This document shows positions 43,570 to 53,028 of a stretch of DNA of 64,000 bases, piece by piece. Within the stretch, counting starts at the first letter, position 1; the number at the start of each line of letters is the position of its first letter. A program made the translations under genes and the position numbers. Source of the stretch: WVZH01 sp034430895 (GTDB lineage: Bacteria > Chloroflexota > Anaerolineae > Anaerolineales > E44-bin32); contig DAOUDW010000035.1 of the NCBI GenBank assembly GCA_034430895.1, forward strand, positions 124,001-188,000. Direction: 5' to 3'. Under the pieces are notes generated by a model. That model was given only the letters and a program-made list of their open reading frames with translations, was not told the DNA's origin and searched no databases.

Positions 43570-46176
43570 CTAGGCTTTTGATTCGCCATCCGAAGGATCA
43601 TCACCGTTATCATCCATGAAACGCTGCTGCCATTCATACAGACGATTGAGCGCTTCCAACGGCGGAAGACTATTGAGGTCGATTTTCTTTAATTCTTCGA
43701 GTATGGGGTTTTTCTGCGGGAACAGGTTTAGCTGACGATCCGGTACATTCTTCTCATCACGCATGGCGTTCGAATCCATTTCAAAATGATTCAGGATCTC
43801 CTGTGCCCTGTGGATCACCGGACGAGGCATGCCCGCCAATTCCGCCACGTGAATACCGTACGATTTATCCGCACCGCCGGGCACAATGGCGTGCAGGAAT
43901 ACGACTTCACCCCCTTCTTCCGACACTGCCACGTTGTAATTTCGTACGCCGGGTAACACTTCGGATAACTGCGTCAATTCATGATAATGCGTGGCGAAGA
44001 GTGTTCGGGCGCGTAAACGTGGGTGATTATGCACGTATTCCACGACCGCCCAGGCGATCGAGACGCCATCATATGTACTCGTACCGCGCCCGACCTCGTC
44101 CAGGACAAGCAGACTTCGGTTTGTGGCATGATTGAGGATATTGGCCGTTTCCACCATCTCCACCATGAACGTCGATTGGCCGGCGTGAATTTCATCTTGC
44201 GCGCCTATGCGCGTGAAAATACGATCGGTTATTCCCAGGCGCGCCGATTTCGCCGGTACGAAACTGCCCATCTGCGCCAGGAGGACGATCAAGGCCACCT
44301 GCCGAAGATAGGTTGATTTGCCGGACATGTTCGGTCCGGTGATGATGCGAATCTTCTCGCCGTCCTCGAATACAGCGTCATTGGGGACAAAGCGTTTCGA
44401 TTCGAGGAACTTTTCGACAACCGGATGCCGTGCGCCGTAGATATCGAGCGCGTCGCCTTCAATCAATTGGGGGCGCACGTAGCCCTCGTTAGCTGCCACA
44501 TCCGCCAAACCGGCGACCACGTCCAAACGCGCCAAGGCGCGAGCGGTGTTCAACAAACGCCGCGCCTGTTCGCCGATTTCCTGACATATCTCTCGAAACA
44601 ACTGTGTTTCCATTTCACGGATTTGCTCTTCCGCCGTAAGCACGCGCGATTCGTAATCCTTCATCTCCGGCGTGATGAATCTTTCGGCGTTGACCAGCGT
44701 CTGCTTGCGGATATATTCTTCTGGGACTTCTTCGCTGTGCGTGCGGGTGACCTCGATGTAGTATCCGAAGACTTTGTTGTAGCCGACCTTCAAGCTTTTG
44801 ATCCCCGTGCGTTCCCGCTCCACCGATTCCAGTGCTCCGATCCACTCCCGCGCTTCTCTGGTTCCCTCAACCACATCGTCCAACGCTTGGGAAAACCCTT
44901 CACGGATCACACCAGTGTGGGCCAACGTCGCCGGCGGATCTTCGGCAATGGCGCGATGCAGCAAATCACACACATCCTCACATGCATCCAACTGCTCGCC
45001 TGTCGATGCGAATGGTCCATCTTTGTGTCCTTGCATCAATTCGATCAACGCGGGTATCCGCCCAAGCAGCTCCCGTAGGCTGGTCAGATCGTTCGGGCCG
45101 GCGACCCCGATCGAAATACGGTTGGTCAGCCGTTCGATATCGCCAATTTTCTTCAGGTGTTCCCGCATCTCGGCCCGCCAGAGCCCATCAGCGTAAAATG
45201 CGTCCACTTGGTCCAGACGTACCTCGATCCGTTCGATGTCGAGCAGCGGATTGCCGATCCAATGCCGGATCAGGCGTTTTCCCATTGGAGTCAAGGTCGC
45301 GTCCACAACGCCGAGCAGCGACCCCTGCACTTTTCCCGTGCGCAGGGTCTCGGTCAACTCCAGGTTCCGACGCGTAGCCGCATCCAACACCATCGCCTCG
45401 CTGAGCGAATAGCTCGACAATCCGGTCATCAGCTTGACGGCTTCATTCTGAGTCGACTTCAGATATTCGAGAATGGCAGCCGCGGCGCGTGCGGCCTGCG
45501 GCTTTTTACCCAAACCGAATCCATCCAGCGTCCCCGCTTTGAAATGATCTTTCAGGGTCTCCGCTGCACGGTCCAATTCGAAGCGCCAATCCGGCAGTTT
45601 CGTGCTGTGCCCGGACCATTCCCCCTCGAGATCGAGCGACTCGGGCAGGATCACTTCCGCCGGCCGCAGGCGAATTAATTCCTGTCGAATCACGGCCATC
45701 GCCGTCGATGTCTCCACCTGCGTGGCGGCGAATTCACTCGTGCTAACATCGGCATAGGCGATTCCGACGCCATCGTCCTCCACGACGATAGCAAGCAAGT
45801 AGTTATTCGCATCCCCCGGCAGCAATTCCGCCTCGACGACCGTGCCCGGCGTGATTACACGTACGACCTCGCGGGGGAATAAACCGCTCACCGGTCCGTC
45901 CCCGACCTGTTCGCAAATTGCAACGTGATAGCCCTTCTCGATCAGGCGGGAGAGGTAATTTTCAGCGGCGTGATGGGGGATGCCCGCCATGGGCACACGC
46001 GCGCCCTTGGCCACGTTGCGCGAAGTAAGCACGATGTCCAATTCCCGGGAGGTGATCTCCGCATCTTCGTCGAAGGTCTCGTAGAAATCCCCCAGACGGA
46101 AGAAGAGAATCGCATCGGGATGCTGCTTCTTGATCTCGAGATACTGTTTACGAACCGGGGTGATTTTGGCACTCAT
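43570..46176 (-). CDS. mutS: DNA mismatch repair protein MutS
   Basis: Recognises mismatches and recruits MutL. The 868-residue product is full length. The N-terminal mismatch-recognition domain has LFFRLGDFYETFDEDA, with the F-x-E mismatch-probing element (FYE). Connector, lever and clamp domains follow. The ATPase has Walker A GPNMSGKSTYLRQ, GAQDEIHAGQSTFMVEM, Walker B LLVLDEVGRGTSTYDG and ATHYHEL. The C-terminal helix-turn-helix is PRPVIHRAQEILNHFE. No Shine-Dalgarno sequence precedes ATG 46176, and the promoter position suggests a nearly leaderless mRNA. mutL is not adjacent. Confidence 0.97.
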   Translation of the reverse strand: MSAKITPVRKQYLEIKKQHPDAILFFRLGDFYETFDEDAEITSRELDIVLTSRNVAKGARVPMAGIPHHAAENYLSRLIEKGYHVAICEQVGDGPVSGLFPREVVRVITPGTVVEAELLPGDANNYLLAIVVEDDGVGIAYADVSTSEFAATQVETSTAMAVIRQELIRLRPAEVILPESLDLEGEWSGHSTKLPDWRFELDRAAETLKDHFKAGTLDGFGLGKKPQAARAAAAILEYLKSTQNEAVKLMTGLSSYSLSEAMVLDAATRRNLELTETLRTGKVQGSLLGVVDATLTPMGKRLIRHWIGNPLLDIERIEVRLDQVDAFYADGLWRAEMREHLKKIGDIERLTNRISIGVAGPNDLTSLRELLGRIPALIELMQGHKDGPFASTGEQLDACEDVCDLLHRAIAEDPPATLAHTGVIREGFSQALDDVVEGTREAREWIGALESVERERTGIKSLKVGYNKVFGYYIEVTRTHSEEVPEEYIRKQTLVNAERFITPEMKDYESRVLTAEEQIREMETQLFREICQEIGEQARRLLNTARALARLDVVAGLADVAANEGYVRPQLIEGDALDIYGARHPVVEKFLESKRFVPNDAVFEDGEKIRIITGPNMSGKSTYLRQVALIVLLAQMGSFVPAKSARLGITDRIFTRIGAQDEIHAGQSTFMVEMVETANILNHATNRSLLVLDEVGRGTSTYDGVSIAWAVVEYVHNHPRLRARTLFATHYHELTQLSEVLPGVRNYNVAVSEEGGEVVFLHAIVPGGADKSYGIHVAELAGMPRPVIHRAQEILNHFEMDSNAMRDEKNVPDRQLNLFPQKNPILEELKKIDLNSLPPLEALNRLYEWQQRFMDDNGDDPSDGESKA

Positions 46177-46185
46177 GACAGTTGC

Positions 46186-46214
46186 ATTCTAAGCGCTGCA
46201 CGTTCAAACTTCAA
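46186..46214 (-). promoter_or_regulatory. mutS promoter giving a near-leaderless transcript
   Basis: On the minus strand TTGAAG (plus 46209-46214), a 17-base spacer and TAGAAT (plus 46186-46191). Transcription should start near 46179, only about three bases before ATG 46176. Confidence 0.6.
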
Positions 46215-46230
46215 GCGTCTATGATATACT
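46203..46230 (+). promoter_or_regulatory. ROK gene promoter giving a leaderless transcript
   Basis: TTCAAA (46203-46208), a 16-base spacer and TATACT (46225-46230) with TG one base upstream (extended -10). The expected start coincides with ATG 46237. No Shine-Dalgarno sequence is present. Confidence 0.6.
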
Positions 46231-46236
46231 CGCCGC

Positions 46237-47190
46237 ATGTCGCAAATCGTATCCGTTGACCTTGGCGGTACGCACATTCGGGCGGCGTTCTTCCCGACAT
46301 TCGAACCGACCCCGGCTACGCAGACCAAAATCGAAACGCTCGCCGCTGAAGGTCCGGATGCGGTCATCGAACGCATCGCCAAAACGATCGAATCCCAGAT
46401 TTCCGATAACGTTGAAAACAATCAAATCCGCATCGGCATCGGCGCGCCGGGCCCGCTCGATCCGGCCACCGGCGTGATCCTCGAGGCGCCCAATCTGCCT
46501 GGATGGAAAAACATCCCCCTTGTCGAGCGGATCCAGGCGTATTTCAACTGCCCGGTCTTGCTGGGCAACGACGCCAACATGGCCGCGCTTGCCGAGTGGC
46601 GCTTCGGCGCCGGCGCAGGCACGCAGCATCTCGTTTATTTGACCATCAGCACCGGGATTGGCGGCGGGATTATCATCGACGGGCGTCTGCTGACCGGCGC
46701 GCATGGTTATGCCGGCGAAGTGGGCCATGTCAGCATATCGCTCGACGGGCCCCGCTGTGGCTGCGGCCAATACGGACACGTGGAGGCATTGGCCGCCGGC
46801 CCTGCAATCGCCCGTCGGGCAAACGATAAATTATCCGCCGGCCAGGAATCTTCGTTGCGCGAGAAGTACGAAGCCGGAGGAGAAATCCGAGCCGAAGACA
46901 TCGGCCAGGCAGCGCACCAAGGCGATTCCCTGGCCCTGGAAACGCTCAACGAAATCGGAGACATTCTCGGCAATCACCTGGCGAATTTGGCGCACACATT
47001 CAATCCTGAAATTTTCGTTCTCGGTGGAGGAGTCTCGCAGATCGGAGAACCATTCTTTGAGCCCATCCGAGAAGCCATTCGAAAGTACGTCATTCACCCG
47101 TTTTATCTAGAGGGTCTGCGTATCATCCCTGCGGCTTTGGGGGACGATGCCGGGCTCGTAGGCGCAATGATTCTCGCCCATCAAATATAA
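46237..47190 (+). CDS. ROK family sugar kinase (glucokinase-like)
   Basis: ATP-dependent phosphorylation of a hexose, probably glucose, N-acetylglucosamine or N-acetylmannosamine. The 317-residue product begins with the phosphate-binding motif VSVDLGGTHIRAAFF. GIGAPGPLDPATG and LLGNDANMAALAEW supply substrate residues, with catalytic Asp in GNDANM. ISTGIGGGIIIDG and the zinc-binding ROK signature GPRCGCGQYGHVEALAAG follow. There is no N-terminal DNA-binding domain, so it is an enzyme rather than a repressor. It lies two bases upstream of an ABC substrate-binding gene and is probably in the same operon. Confidence 0.93.
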   Translation: MSQIVSVDLGGTHIRAAFFPTFEPTPATQTKIETLAAEGPDAVIERIAKTIESQISDNVENNQIRIGIGAPGPLDPATGVILEAPNLPGWKNIPLVERIQAYFNCPVLLGNDANMAALAEWRFGAGAGTQHLVYLTISTGIGGGIIIDGRLLTGAHGYAGEVGHVSISLDGPRCGCGQYGHVEALAAGPAIARRANDKLSAGQESSLREKYEAGGEIRAEDIGQAAHQGDSLALETLNEIGDILGNHLANLAHTFNPEIFVLGGGVSQIGEPFFEPIREAIRKYVIHPFYLEGLRIIPAALGDDAGLVGAMILAHQI

Positions 47191-47192
47191 AC

Positions 47193-48779
47193 ATGGAAAA
47201 TAAAATCACATCAAAATTGACCATCACTATCCTTGCCTGCGCGCTGATCGTATGTGCTTGTTCGAGTTCAAACGAGGCGAATTCGATCGTCTACGGACTC
47301 ACGCTGGCACCCTCCGGCATCGACCCGCATTTGAACGCCTCCGCCGAACTGGGTATCCCACTCAGTTCGGTGTACGACACGCTGATCTTTCAAGATCCGG
47401 ACAGCGGTGCGTTCGTTCCCGGGCTCGCCGAAGAATGGACGATCAGCGACGACGGTCTTACCTACACGTTCGACCTGCGCGACGACGTCATTTTTCACGA
47501 CGGAACCCCATTCAATGCCGACGCCGTGATCGCCAATATCGACTACACCACCGATCCCGAGAACCATTCTTTTAAAGCCGCTCTCATGCTGGGGCCATTG
47601 GCGGGCGTCGAAGTACTCGACGAATACACCGTCGTTTTCCGCCTCGAAGAACCCTATGCACCGCTGCTGGACGCCCTCTCACAGGTCTATCTGGGAATGG
47701 CATCGCCGCTTGCCCTGGAAACCTGGGGACCGAGTGAATATCAATACCATCAAGTAGGCACGGGTCCTTATCGATTCGTTGAATACGTTCCCAACGATCA
47801 CCTTACCCTTTCCCGCTATGAAGATTACAACTGGGCGCCATCGATTTACAATCAACGCAGCGCTTCGATCGAAACCATTGTCTTCCGTTTCTATGAAGAT
47901 TCCGCCACACGCGCCCTTGCGCTGGAAAGTGGTGAAGTCGATGTTATTGGCGAGGTGCCGCATCTCGATGCCACCCGGCTGGATGCGGATGAGGATTTCG
48001 AGCTGCACCCCATCGCCATACCCGGCCAGCCAATGCAATTCTTGTTCAACACGCTGCGCAGCCCAACCGACGATGTGCGTGTACGTGAAGCGTTAATCGC
48101 CGCCGTCGATCGCGCCGATGTGGTCAAGACTGTATTTGGGACACACTCCCCGGTCGCAAATGGCCCGTTGTCTGCCGTCACAAAAGGTTACTCGCCCGAG
48201 GCGCCCTTCCCCGGCTACGATCCGGGCCATGCGGCAGATCTGCTGGAAGCAGCCGGATGGCAAGACGATGACGGTGATGGAATCCGCAGGCGTGAAGGTG
48301 AAGAGCTTCACATTCACATCGTCGCGCCACCCTGGGGCTCGAATTCAGAAGTCGCCCAACTGCTGCGTGCGGCATGGGATAAAGTGGGCGCCACCGTCGA
48401 AATCGAGATCGCCCCGGGTTTCGGCCCACTCAACGAAGTCCAAGCATCGGGAGCGTATCATCTTATTGGAATCAATCTTTTTGATTCCGATCCCGATCTG
48501 CTGCGGTCCTTTTACACCAGCGAGGGGTTTTATAATTGGAGCGGATATTCCGATCCGGATCTAGATCGCATACTCAATCAGGCTGCACAGGCTTCCCTGG
48601 ACGCTGAACTGCGTTGGGAGTTGTACGCGGCAGCAGCCACACTGATACGCGATCAGGCGTTGCTGATACCGATTCGGGATTACGTCAATCTCGTGGTGAC
48701 CAGCAATCGCCTGGAAGGTTTACATTTCTCAGCCCAAGGATGGTTTCCTTTACTGATCGATCTGGAAACGGCGCGCTAA
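47193..48779 (+). CDS. ABC transporter substrate-binding lipoprotein, family 5
   Basis: Extracytoplasmic solute-binding protein for oligopeptides, nickel or glycans. The 528-residue product has a lipoprotein signal (LTITILACALIVCAC, acceptor Cys near 23) and the SBP_bac_5 fold: YDTLIFQDPDSGAFVPGLAE, LTYTFDLRDDVIFHDGTPFNADAV, GTGPYRFVEYVPNDHL and VREALIAAVDRADV. It is immediately followed by two permease genes but no ATPase. Position after a ROK kinase hints at a sugar or glycopeptide ligand, but this is inference. Confidence 0.93.
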   Translation: MENKITSKLTITILACALIVCACSSSNEANSIVYGLTLAPSGIDPHLNASAELGIPLSSVYDTLIFQDPDSGAFVPGLAEEWTISDDGLTYTFDLRDDVIFHDGTPFNADAVIANIDYTTDPENHSFKAALMLGPLAGVEVLDEYTVVFRLEEPYAPLLDALSQVYLGMASPLALETWGPSEYQYHQVGTGPYRFVEYVPNDHLTLSRYEDYNWAPSIYNQRSASIETIVFRFYEDSATRALALESGEVDVIGEVPHLDATRLDADEDFELHPIAIPGQPMQFLFNTLRSPTDDVRVREALIAAVDRADVVKTVFGTHSPVANGPLSAVTKGYSPEAPFPGYDPGHAADLLEAAGWQDDDGDGIRRREGEELHIHIVAPPWGSNSEVAQLLRAAWDKVGATVEIEIAPGFGPLNEVQASGAYHLIGINLFDSDPDLLRSFYTSEGFYNWSGYSDPDLDRILNQAAQASLDAELRWELYAAAATLIRDQALLIPIRDYVNLVVTSNRLEGLHFSAQGWFPLLIDLETAR

Positions 48780-49702
48780 GAACCGTCGCTCGCCGATTGC
48801 TTGAGGGTTTGATCACCGCCTGGGCAGCGGTAACGGTTACGTTTTTTGCGCTTCATCTCACTGCCGGTGATCCGCTCTCGGGTTTGTTCAGCCGAGGCCT
48901 TGCGACTCAAGAACAGATCGAAACCACTCGCATCAGCCTTGGCCTCGATGCCCCATTACTCATTCAGTATCTTCGTTATTTAGCCGGCATCTTTCGCGGC
49001 GACCTGGGCGTTTCGCTCTACACGCGTCGTCCTGTCAGCCAGGAAATCTTCGCGCAGCTCCCGTCGACACTGGAATTGGCCTTCTCTGGACTGTTGATTG
49101 CCATTTCGCTCGGCTTCGTTCTTGGGATTCTATCTGCCTGGAGAGAGCATCACTTCACTGGGAAACTTGCCGCGTTGGTCACCGGCATGGCGACTGGTTT
49201 TCCCGTCGCCTTCACAGGCATCCTTGCCCTCTACGCCGTACGAACCAGCTACCAACATCTACCCAATGGATCTTTATCCCCCATTCAGCATCTCGTACTT
49301 CCTGCACTCGTGCTCGGATTCGCTTCGGCAGGCGGCATTGCGCGTGTGGTTCATGCCGGATTGCGAGAGAGTATGCGCAAGCCCTACATGCTCGCCGTGC
49401 AAGCTCGAGGCATACAGCGAGGCTTTCGATTCCTCTGGCACGCGTTGAAACCTTCCCTCCCACCTGCTGTCTCCATGAGCGCCTTGGAAGCAGCTTTCTT
49501 GCTCTCCGGAACCGTTGTCACGGAGACGATCTTCGCCCGCCCGGGACTTGGAAGGTTGTTGATCGATTCGATCCTCGATGGGGATTATCCCATCGCCATG
49601 GGAATCGTTGCCATCGTCGCCATTTTCTACACATTGAGTCACATCTTCGCCGATCTCGTCTCTGTGGCAATCGACCCCCGTCTTCGCAGGCGTTCCCAAT
49701 GA
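48740..49702 (+). CDS. ABC transporter permease, DppB type
   Basis: First membrane subunit of the transporter. The 320-residue product has an N-terminal helix (GLITAWAAVTVTFFALHLTA), the family motif AGDPLSG, a LGLDAPLLIQYLRYLAGI signature of DppB/OppB proteins, and the BPD inner-membrane domain with the EAA loop region (LAVQARGIQRGFRFLWHALKPSL). I chose ATG 48740, which overlaps the end of the substrate-binding gene by 40 bases. AAGG directly precedes it, so the exact start is uncertain; an in-frame extension upstream lacks family similarity. Confidence 0.9.
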   Translation: MVSFTDRSGNGALRTVARRLLEGLITAWAAVTVTFFALHLTAGDPLSGLFSRGLATQEQIETTRISLGLDAPLLIQYLRYLAGIFRGDLGVSLYTRRPVSQEIFAQLPSTLELAFSGLLIAISLGFVLGILSAWREHHFTGKLAALVTGMATGFPVAFTGILALYAVRTSYQHLPNGSLSPIQHLVLPALVLGFASAGGIARVVHAGLRESMRKPYMLAVQARGIQRGFRFLWHALKPSLPPAVSMSALEAAFLLSGTVVTETIFARPGLGRLLIDSILDGDYPIAMGIVAIVAIFYTLSHIFADLVSVAIDPRLRRRSQ

Positions 49703-50502
49703 AACGACTGGCGGATTACCTGGCATTCTTCTGGCTGTCGCTGGTTGTGATCCTCGCCATCCTCGCTCCCTGGATCGCACCTGCAAATCCCTACCACCCC
49801 GTCGCCGATCCGCTCTTGTCGCCGCATGCCCACCCTCCCCTTGGGACAGATAATCTTGGCCGCGATCTCTGGTCGCGGCTGCTGTTCGGTTGCCGGATCA
49901 GCCCTGGCGCTGCTCTGCTCTCAGCACTACTAACGTTGGTCATTGGCAGTCTACTGGGATTCGTCGCCGCCATTCTGGGCGGGAAGATCGATCGTATCCT
50001 CTCCGCAGTTGTCAACGCTGCGCTTGCTGTCCCGGCTCTTTTACTGGCCATGCTTCTTGTTGCCGGTTTCGGTCCGGGCATCACGACGGTAATTGTGGCG
50101 ATCGGCCTGGGTGGCGCGCCTGCCTTCGCGCGTGTGACGCGCACGATCTGTCTGCAGTTAATGGAAAAAGAATACATCTACGCCGCAGAGGCTTTGGGCG
50201 CCACTCGTCCGCACATCGTGTTTCGACATCTGCTTCCCAACGCTGCCGGCCAGATCGTCATCCTCGCCACGACCCACTATGCCTGGGCGTTCATGGGTAT
50301 CACCACTCTGACGTTCCTCGGCCTGGCCGGCGATCCATCCCTTCCAGATTGGGGATCGATCCTCAATCAAGGTCGTTCCTTTCTCACACAAGCGCCCTGG
50401 TTCGTCTTGGCGCCAGGGTCCGCGATTACGATGACCATTTTGTCCATCCACCACATCGGTGCTTCGTTTACCGCTCCGGAATTCCCTGCACACATTCGCT
50501 GA
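49699..50502 (+). CDS. ABC transporter permease, DppC type
   Basis: Second membrane subunit. The 267-residue product has an N-terminal helix, the DppC hallmark HPPLGTDNLGRDLWSRLLFG (the G-T-D-x-x-G-R-D motif), and the permease domain with ITVIVAIGL-type helices and EAA loop (EAL-GATRPHIVFRHLLPN). Its ATG overlaps the previous stop (ATGA). No ATP-binding subunit genes follow, so the ATPases must be encoded elsewhere or shared. Confidence 0.92.
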   Translation: MKRLADYLAFFWLSLVVILAILAPWIAPANPYHPVADPLLSPHAHPPLGTDNLGRDLWSRLLFGCRISPGAALLSALLTLVIGSLLGFVAAILGGKIDRILSAVVNAALAVPALLLAMLLVAGFGPGITTVIVAIGLGGAPAFARVTRTICLQLMEKEYIYAAEALGATRPHIVFRHLLPNAAGQIVILATTHYAWAFMGITTLTFLGLAGDPSLPDWGSILNQGRSFLTQAPWFVLAPGSAITMTILSIHHIGASFTAPEFPAHIR

Positions 50503-50626
50503 GTGCCAATCTGATATTCAGTGTGGTAAACTGGATCAACATCGTTCCTGTGCTGTGATTAATGGGATTATGGCTTGGCTTATTGCCCTCTCACAGATAG
50601 ATACTTCGGTCAGATAGGCAAACGAC

Positions 50627-51598
50627 TTGATCGTCACCCTGCTGGCATTGGCACTGATTTTTGACTTTCTAAACGGCATTCACGACAGCTCCAACATCGT
50701 TGCCGGTGTGATTTCGTCTCGCGCCATGCGGCCCAAAAACGCGTTGGCGCTTTCTGCGGTGGCAAATTTCATCGGTCCATTCTTGTTTGGCGTGGCAGTT
50801 GCCAAGACTGTTGGCGATGGCCTGCTCGACATCGACGCTATCGATCTGAACGTTGTCACAGCCGCACTGACATCAGCGATCCTTTGGAATGTGATCACCT
50901 GGTATATTGGTATCCCATCATCATCTTCACACGCACTGATCGGCGGTCTTTTGGGCGGCGCCATTCTTGCGGATGGCTTTAAAGTCGTTCAAATCGCTGG
51001 TCTACTCAAAATCTTACTCACATTGCTGATTTCACCTCTGCTCGGGATGCTGGTCGGATTCTTCTTCATTCGACTTATTCTCTGGTTGTTTCGCAAAGCA
51101 ACACCAAAAGTCAACACCCTTTTTCGACGCATTCAGGTTTTGACCCTTCTCGGTCTGGCTCTGAGCCATGGCGCCAACGACGCCCAGAAAACAATGGGCG
51201 TTATTACCCTGGGCCTGGTATTAATGGGGAGAATATCCACTTTTACCGTACCGATCTGGGTAATTACGATCAGCGCGGCCGCCATTGCGTTGGGAACTGC
51301 AATCGGCGGCTGGCGCCTGATCCGCACACTTGGCGGCAAGATCTTCCGCATCCGCCCCGTGCACGCCTTCTCATCTCAAGTCGCTGGATCGGCCGTAATT
51401 CTCAGCGCTGCTATCTTTGGCGGACCGGTCAGCACGACTCAAGTCATGAGCTCCGCCATCGTGGGTGTTGGTGCGGGTCAGCGCATGAACATGGTGCGTT
51501 GGCAGGTTTTGGGCGAGATGGTCGTAGCCTGGCTTTTTACCATCCCCCTTACAGCCGGATTATCTGCCCTCTTGTTCCTGATTTTCGAAGCCTTCTAA
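50627..51598 (+). CDS. pit: Inorganic phosphate transporter, PiT family
   Basis: Low-affinity phosphate (metal-phosphate) symporter. The 323-residue product has about ten helices and the two inverted PiT signatures: DFLNGIHDSSNIVAGVISSR in the N-half and SHGANDAQKTMGVITLGLV in the C-half. SHALIGGLLGGA and GGPVSTTQVMSSAIVGVG are further family motifs. The start is TTG 50627, preceded by a weak AGG. There is no PhoU-like partner. Its stop codon overlaps that of the convergent miaA gene. Confidence 0.94.
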   Translation: MIVTLLALALIFDFLNGIHDSSNIVAGVISSRAMRPKNALALSAVANFIGPFLFGVAVAKTVGDGLLDIDAIDLNVVTAALTSAILWNVITWYIGIPSSSSHALIGGLLGGAILADGFKVVQIAGLLKILLTLLISPLLGMLVGFFFIRLILWLFRKATPKVNTLFRRIQVLTLLGLALSHGANDAQKTMGVITLGLVLMGRISTFTVPIWVITISAAAIALGTAIGGWRLIRTLGGKIFRIRPVHAFSSQVAGSAVILSAAIFGGPVSTTQVMSSAIVGVGAGQRMNMVRWQVLGEMVVAWLFTIPLTAGLSALLFLIFEAF

Positions 51599-52527
51599 TC
51601 CGTTTCCATGCACCACGCCGATATTATCGAAACCATCTCTTTACCAACATCCAGGTTTGCATCCAGCCAATGAATCTTTGGGTCATCCGGTTTAAACCAG
51701 TTCGCTTGCCTGCGTACAAATTGCCTCGTTAAACGGCGGATTTGCAGGATAGCTTCATCCAGAGTTATTTTTCCCTGCAAGTGCTCTGCAATTTGCTTGT
51801 ATCCAATTGCGGACATCGCCACGTTCTTCGGACCTACGCCTTTGGATAACAGCGTCCGGACCTCCTCGATAAAACCTGCTTCGATCATGGCATCGATGCG
51901 TGCATCGATTCTGGCATACAGCTGCTTACGCGGCATTTGAAGTCCAATCCGCAGCACATCAAATTTTGGCGGCGCTTTTCTGCGCATACTGCTTGCCGGC
52001 ACGCCGCTGATATGGCTGATTTCCAAGGCACGAACCACGCGGCGCACATTTCGATGATCGATACGCTGCGCCGAAACCGGATCGATTTCGTTAAGTCTTT
52101 CGTGCAACGCCTGGGAGCCATGTTCCCTTGCATACGCCTCGAATTCGCGCCGCAGTTCTGGATCGCTTTCCTTCGGCGGTGGCTGCCATCCTTCTAAAAT
52201 GGCGGCAAAATATTGCCCCGTCCCCCCGACGAGCATCGGCAGTCGCTCTCGCGCATGGATTTCACCAATCGCATCCAATGCAGCCTGACAATAATCGACC
52301 AATGACCAAGGCGTTTCAGGATCGGCCACATCGATGAGATGATGGGGAACCTGTGCCCTTTGTTGCGGTGTCGGTTTCGCCGTGCCGATATCCATGCCGC
52401 GGTAGATCTGACGTGAATCCACAGAGATAATTTCCGAATTCATTTCTCGGGCTGCGAGTATCGCCGCATCGGTCTTACCAACGGCGGTGGGCCCGAAAAC
52501 GGCAGCAACCCGATTGGCGATATTCAC
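51595..52527 (-). CDS. miaA: tRNA dimethylallyltransferase
   Basis: Transfers an isopentenyl group to A37 of tRNAs that read UNN codons. The 310-residue product has the P-loop FGPTAVGKTDAA, then SVDSRQIYRGMDIGTAKPT, PHHLIDVADPETPWSLVDY and LVGGTGQYFAAILEGW, with a helical insert and RQFVRRQANWFK near the C-terminus, all diagnostic. The start is GTG 52527 overlapping the yraN stop (GTGA). Its stop overlaps the stop of pit by three bases on the opposite strand. Confidence 0.95.
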   Translation of the reverse strand: MNIANRVAAVFGPTAVGKTDAAILAAREMNSEIISVDSRQIYRGMDIGTAKPTPQQRAQVPHHLIDVADPETPWSLVDYCQAALDAIGEIHARERLPMLVGGTGQYFAAILEGWQPPPKESDPELRREFEAYAREHGSQALHERLNEIDPVSAQRIDHRNVRRVVRALEISHISGVPASSMRRKAPPKFDVLRIGLQMPRKQLYARIDARIDAMIEAGFIEEVRTLLSKGVGPKNVAMSAIGYKQIAEHLQGKITLDEAILQIRRLTRQFVRRQANWFKPDDPKIHWLDANLDVGKEMVSIISAWCMETD

Positions 52528-52898
52528 AATCCCTGCTCCTCTTCGATCGCATTTTCGTAATGTGCGATGCGATCCACACTCCCGTATCGATGGGCATCAA
52601 TGGCTACAACGTCGATTCTCCAACTCGTATCAAAGTGATCGTGTTCTTGCAGATAACTTAAAGCCGCTTGTTGAATGTGTCGGCGTTTATCTCTCGTCAG
52701 GCTTTCCTCAGGCGTACCGTAGGCATCCGATGTACGTGTGCGAACCTCCACAATCACCAGGGTTTCATTGTCCAGAGCGACGATATCGATCTCGCCTTCC
52801 TCGCAGCACCAATTTCGGTCCAATATTTCAAATCCCTTCGACTGCAGATAGCGCGCTGCCACATCTTCTCCCCATTTGCCCAATTCATGCGATCGCAT
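52524..52898 (-). CDS. YraN family endonuclease-fold protein (UPF0102)
   Basis: A 124-residue product with the family layout HELGKWGEDVAARYLQSKGF, WCCEEGEIDIVALDNETLVIVEVRT (the E-x-D-x-E-V-K/R nuclease-like motif) and KRRHIQQAALSYL. It resembles Holliday-junction resolvase-type nucleases but its role is not established. I chose ATG 52898; an in-frame frame continues nine codons upstream. It is coupled to miaA through a four-base overlap. Confidence 0.9.
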   Translation of the reverse strand: MRSHELGKWGEDVAARYLQSKGFEILDRNWCCEEGEIDIVALDNETLVIVEVRTRTSDAYGTPEESLTRDKRRHIQQAALSYLQEHDHFDTSWRIDVVAIDAHRYGSVDRIAHYENAIEEEQGL

Positions 52899-53028
52899 CA
52901 CAATATTCACTCCACGGTAAACCATATCATTGTACAGGATTCATGGACCAGAATCCGGTCCGCGCGAATATAATAGGCATAATCAAATCATCGACTCATA
53001 GAAAAACGAGCTGTCCATAAAGAATATC

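Noticed and set aside
48614..48739. Upstream extension of the DppB-type permease
   Set aside because: Lies inside the substrate-binding gene and lacks a membrane-protein N-terminus.
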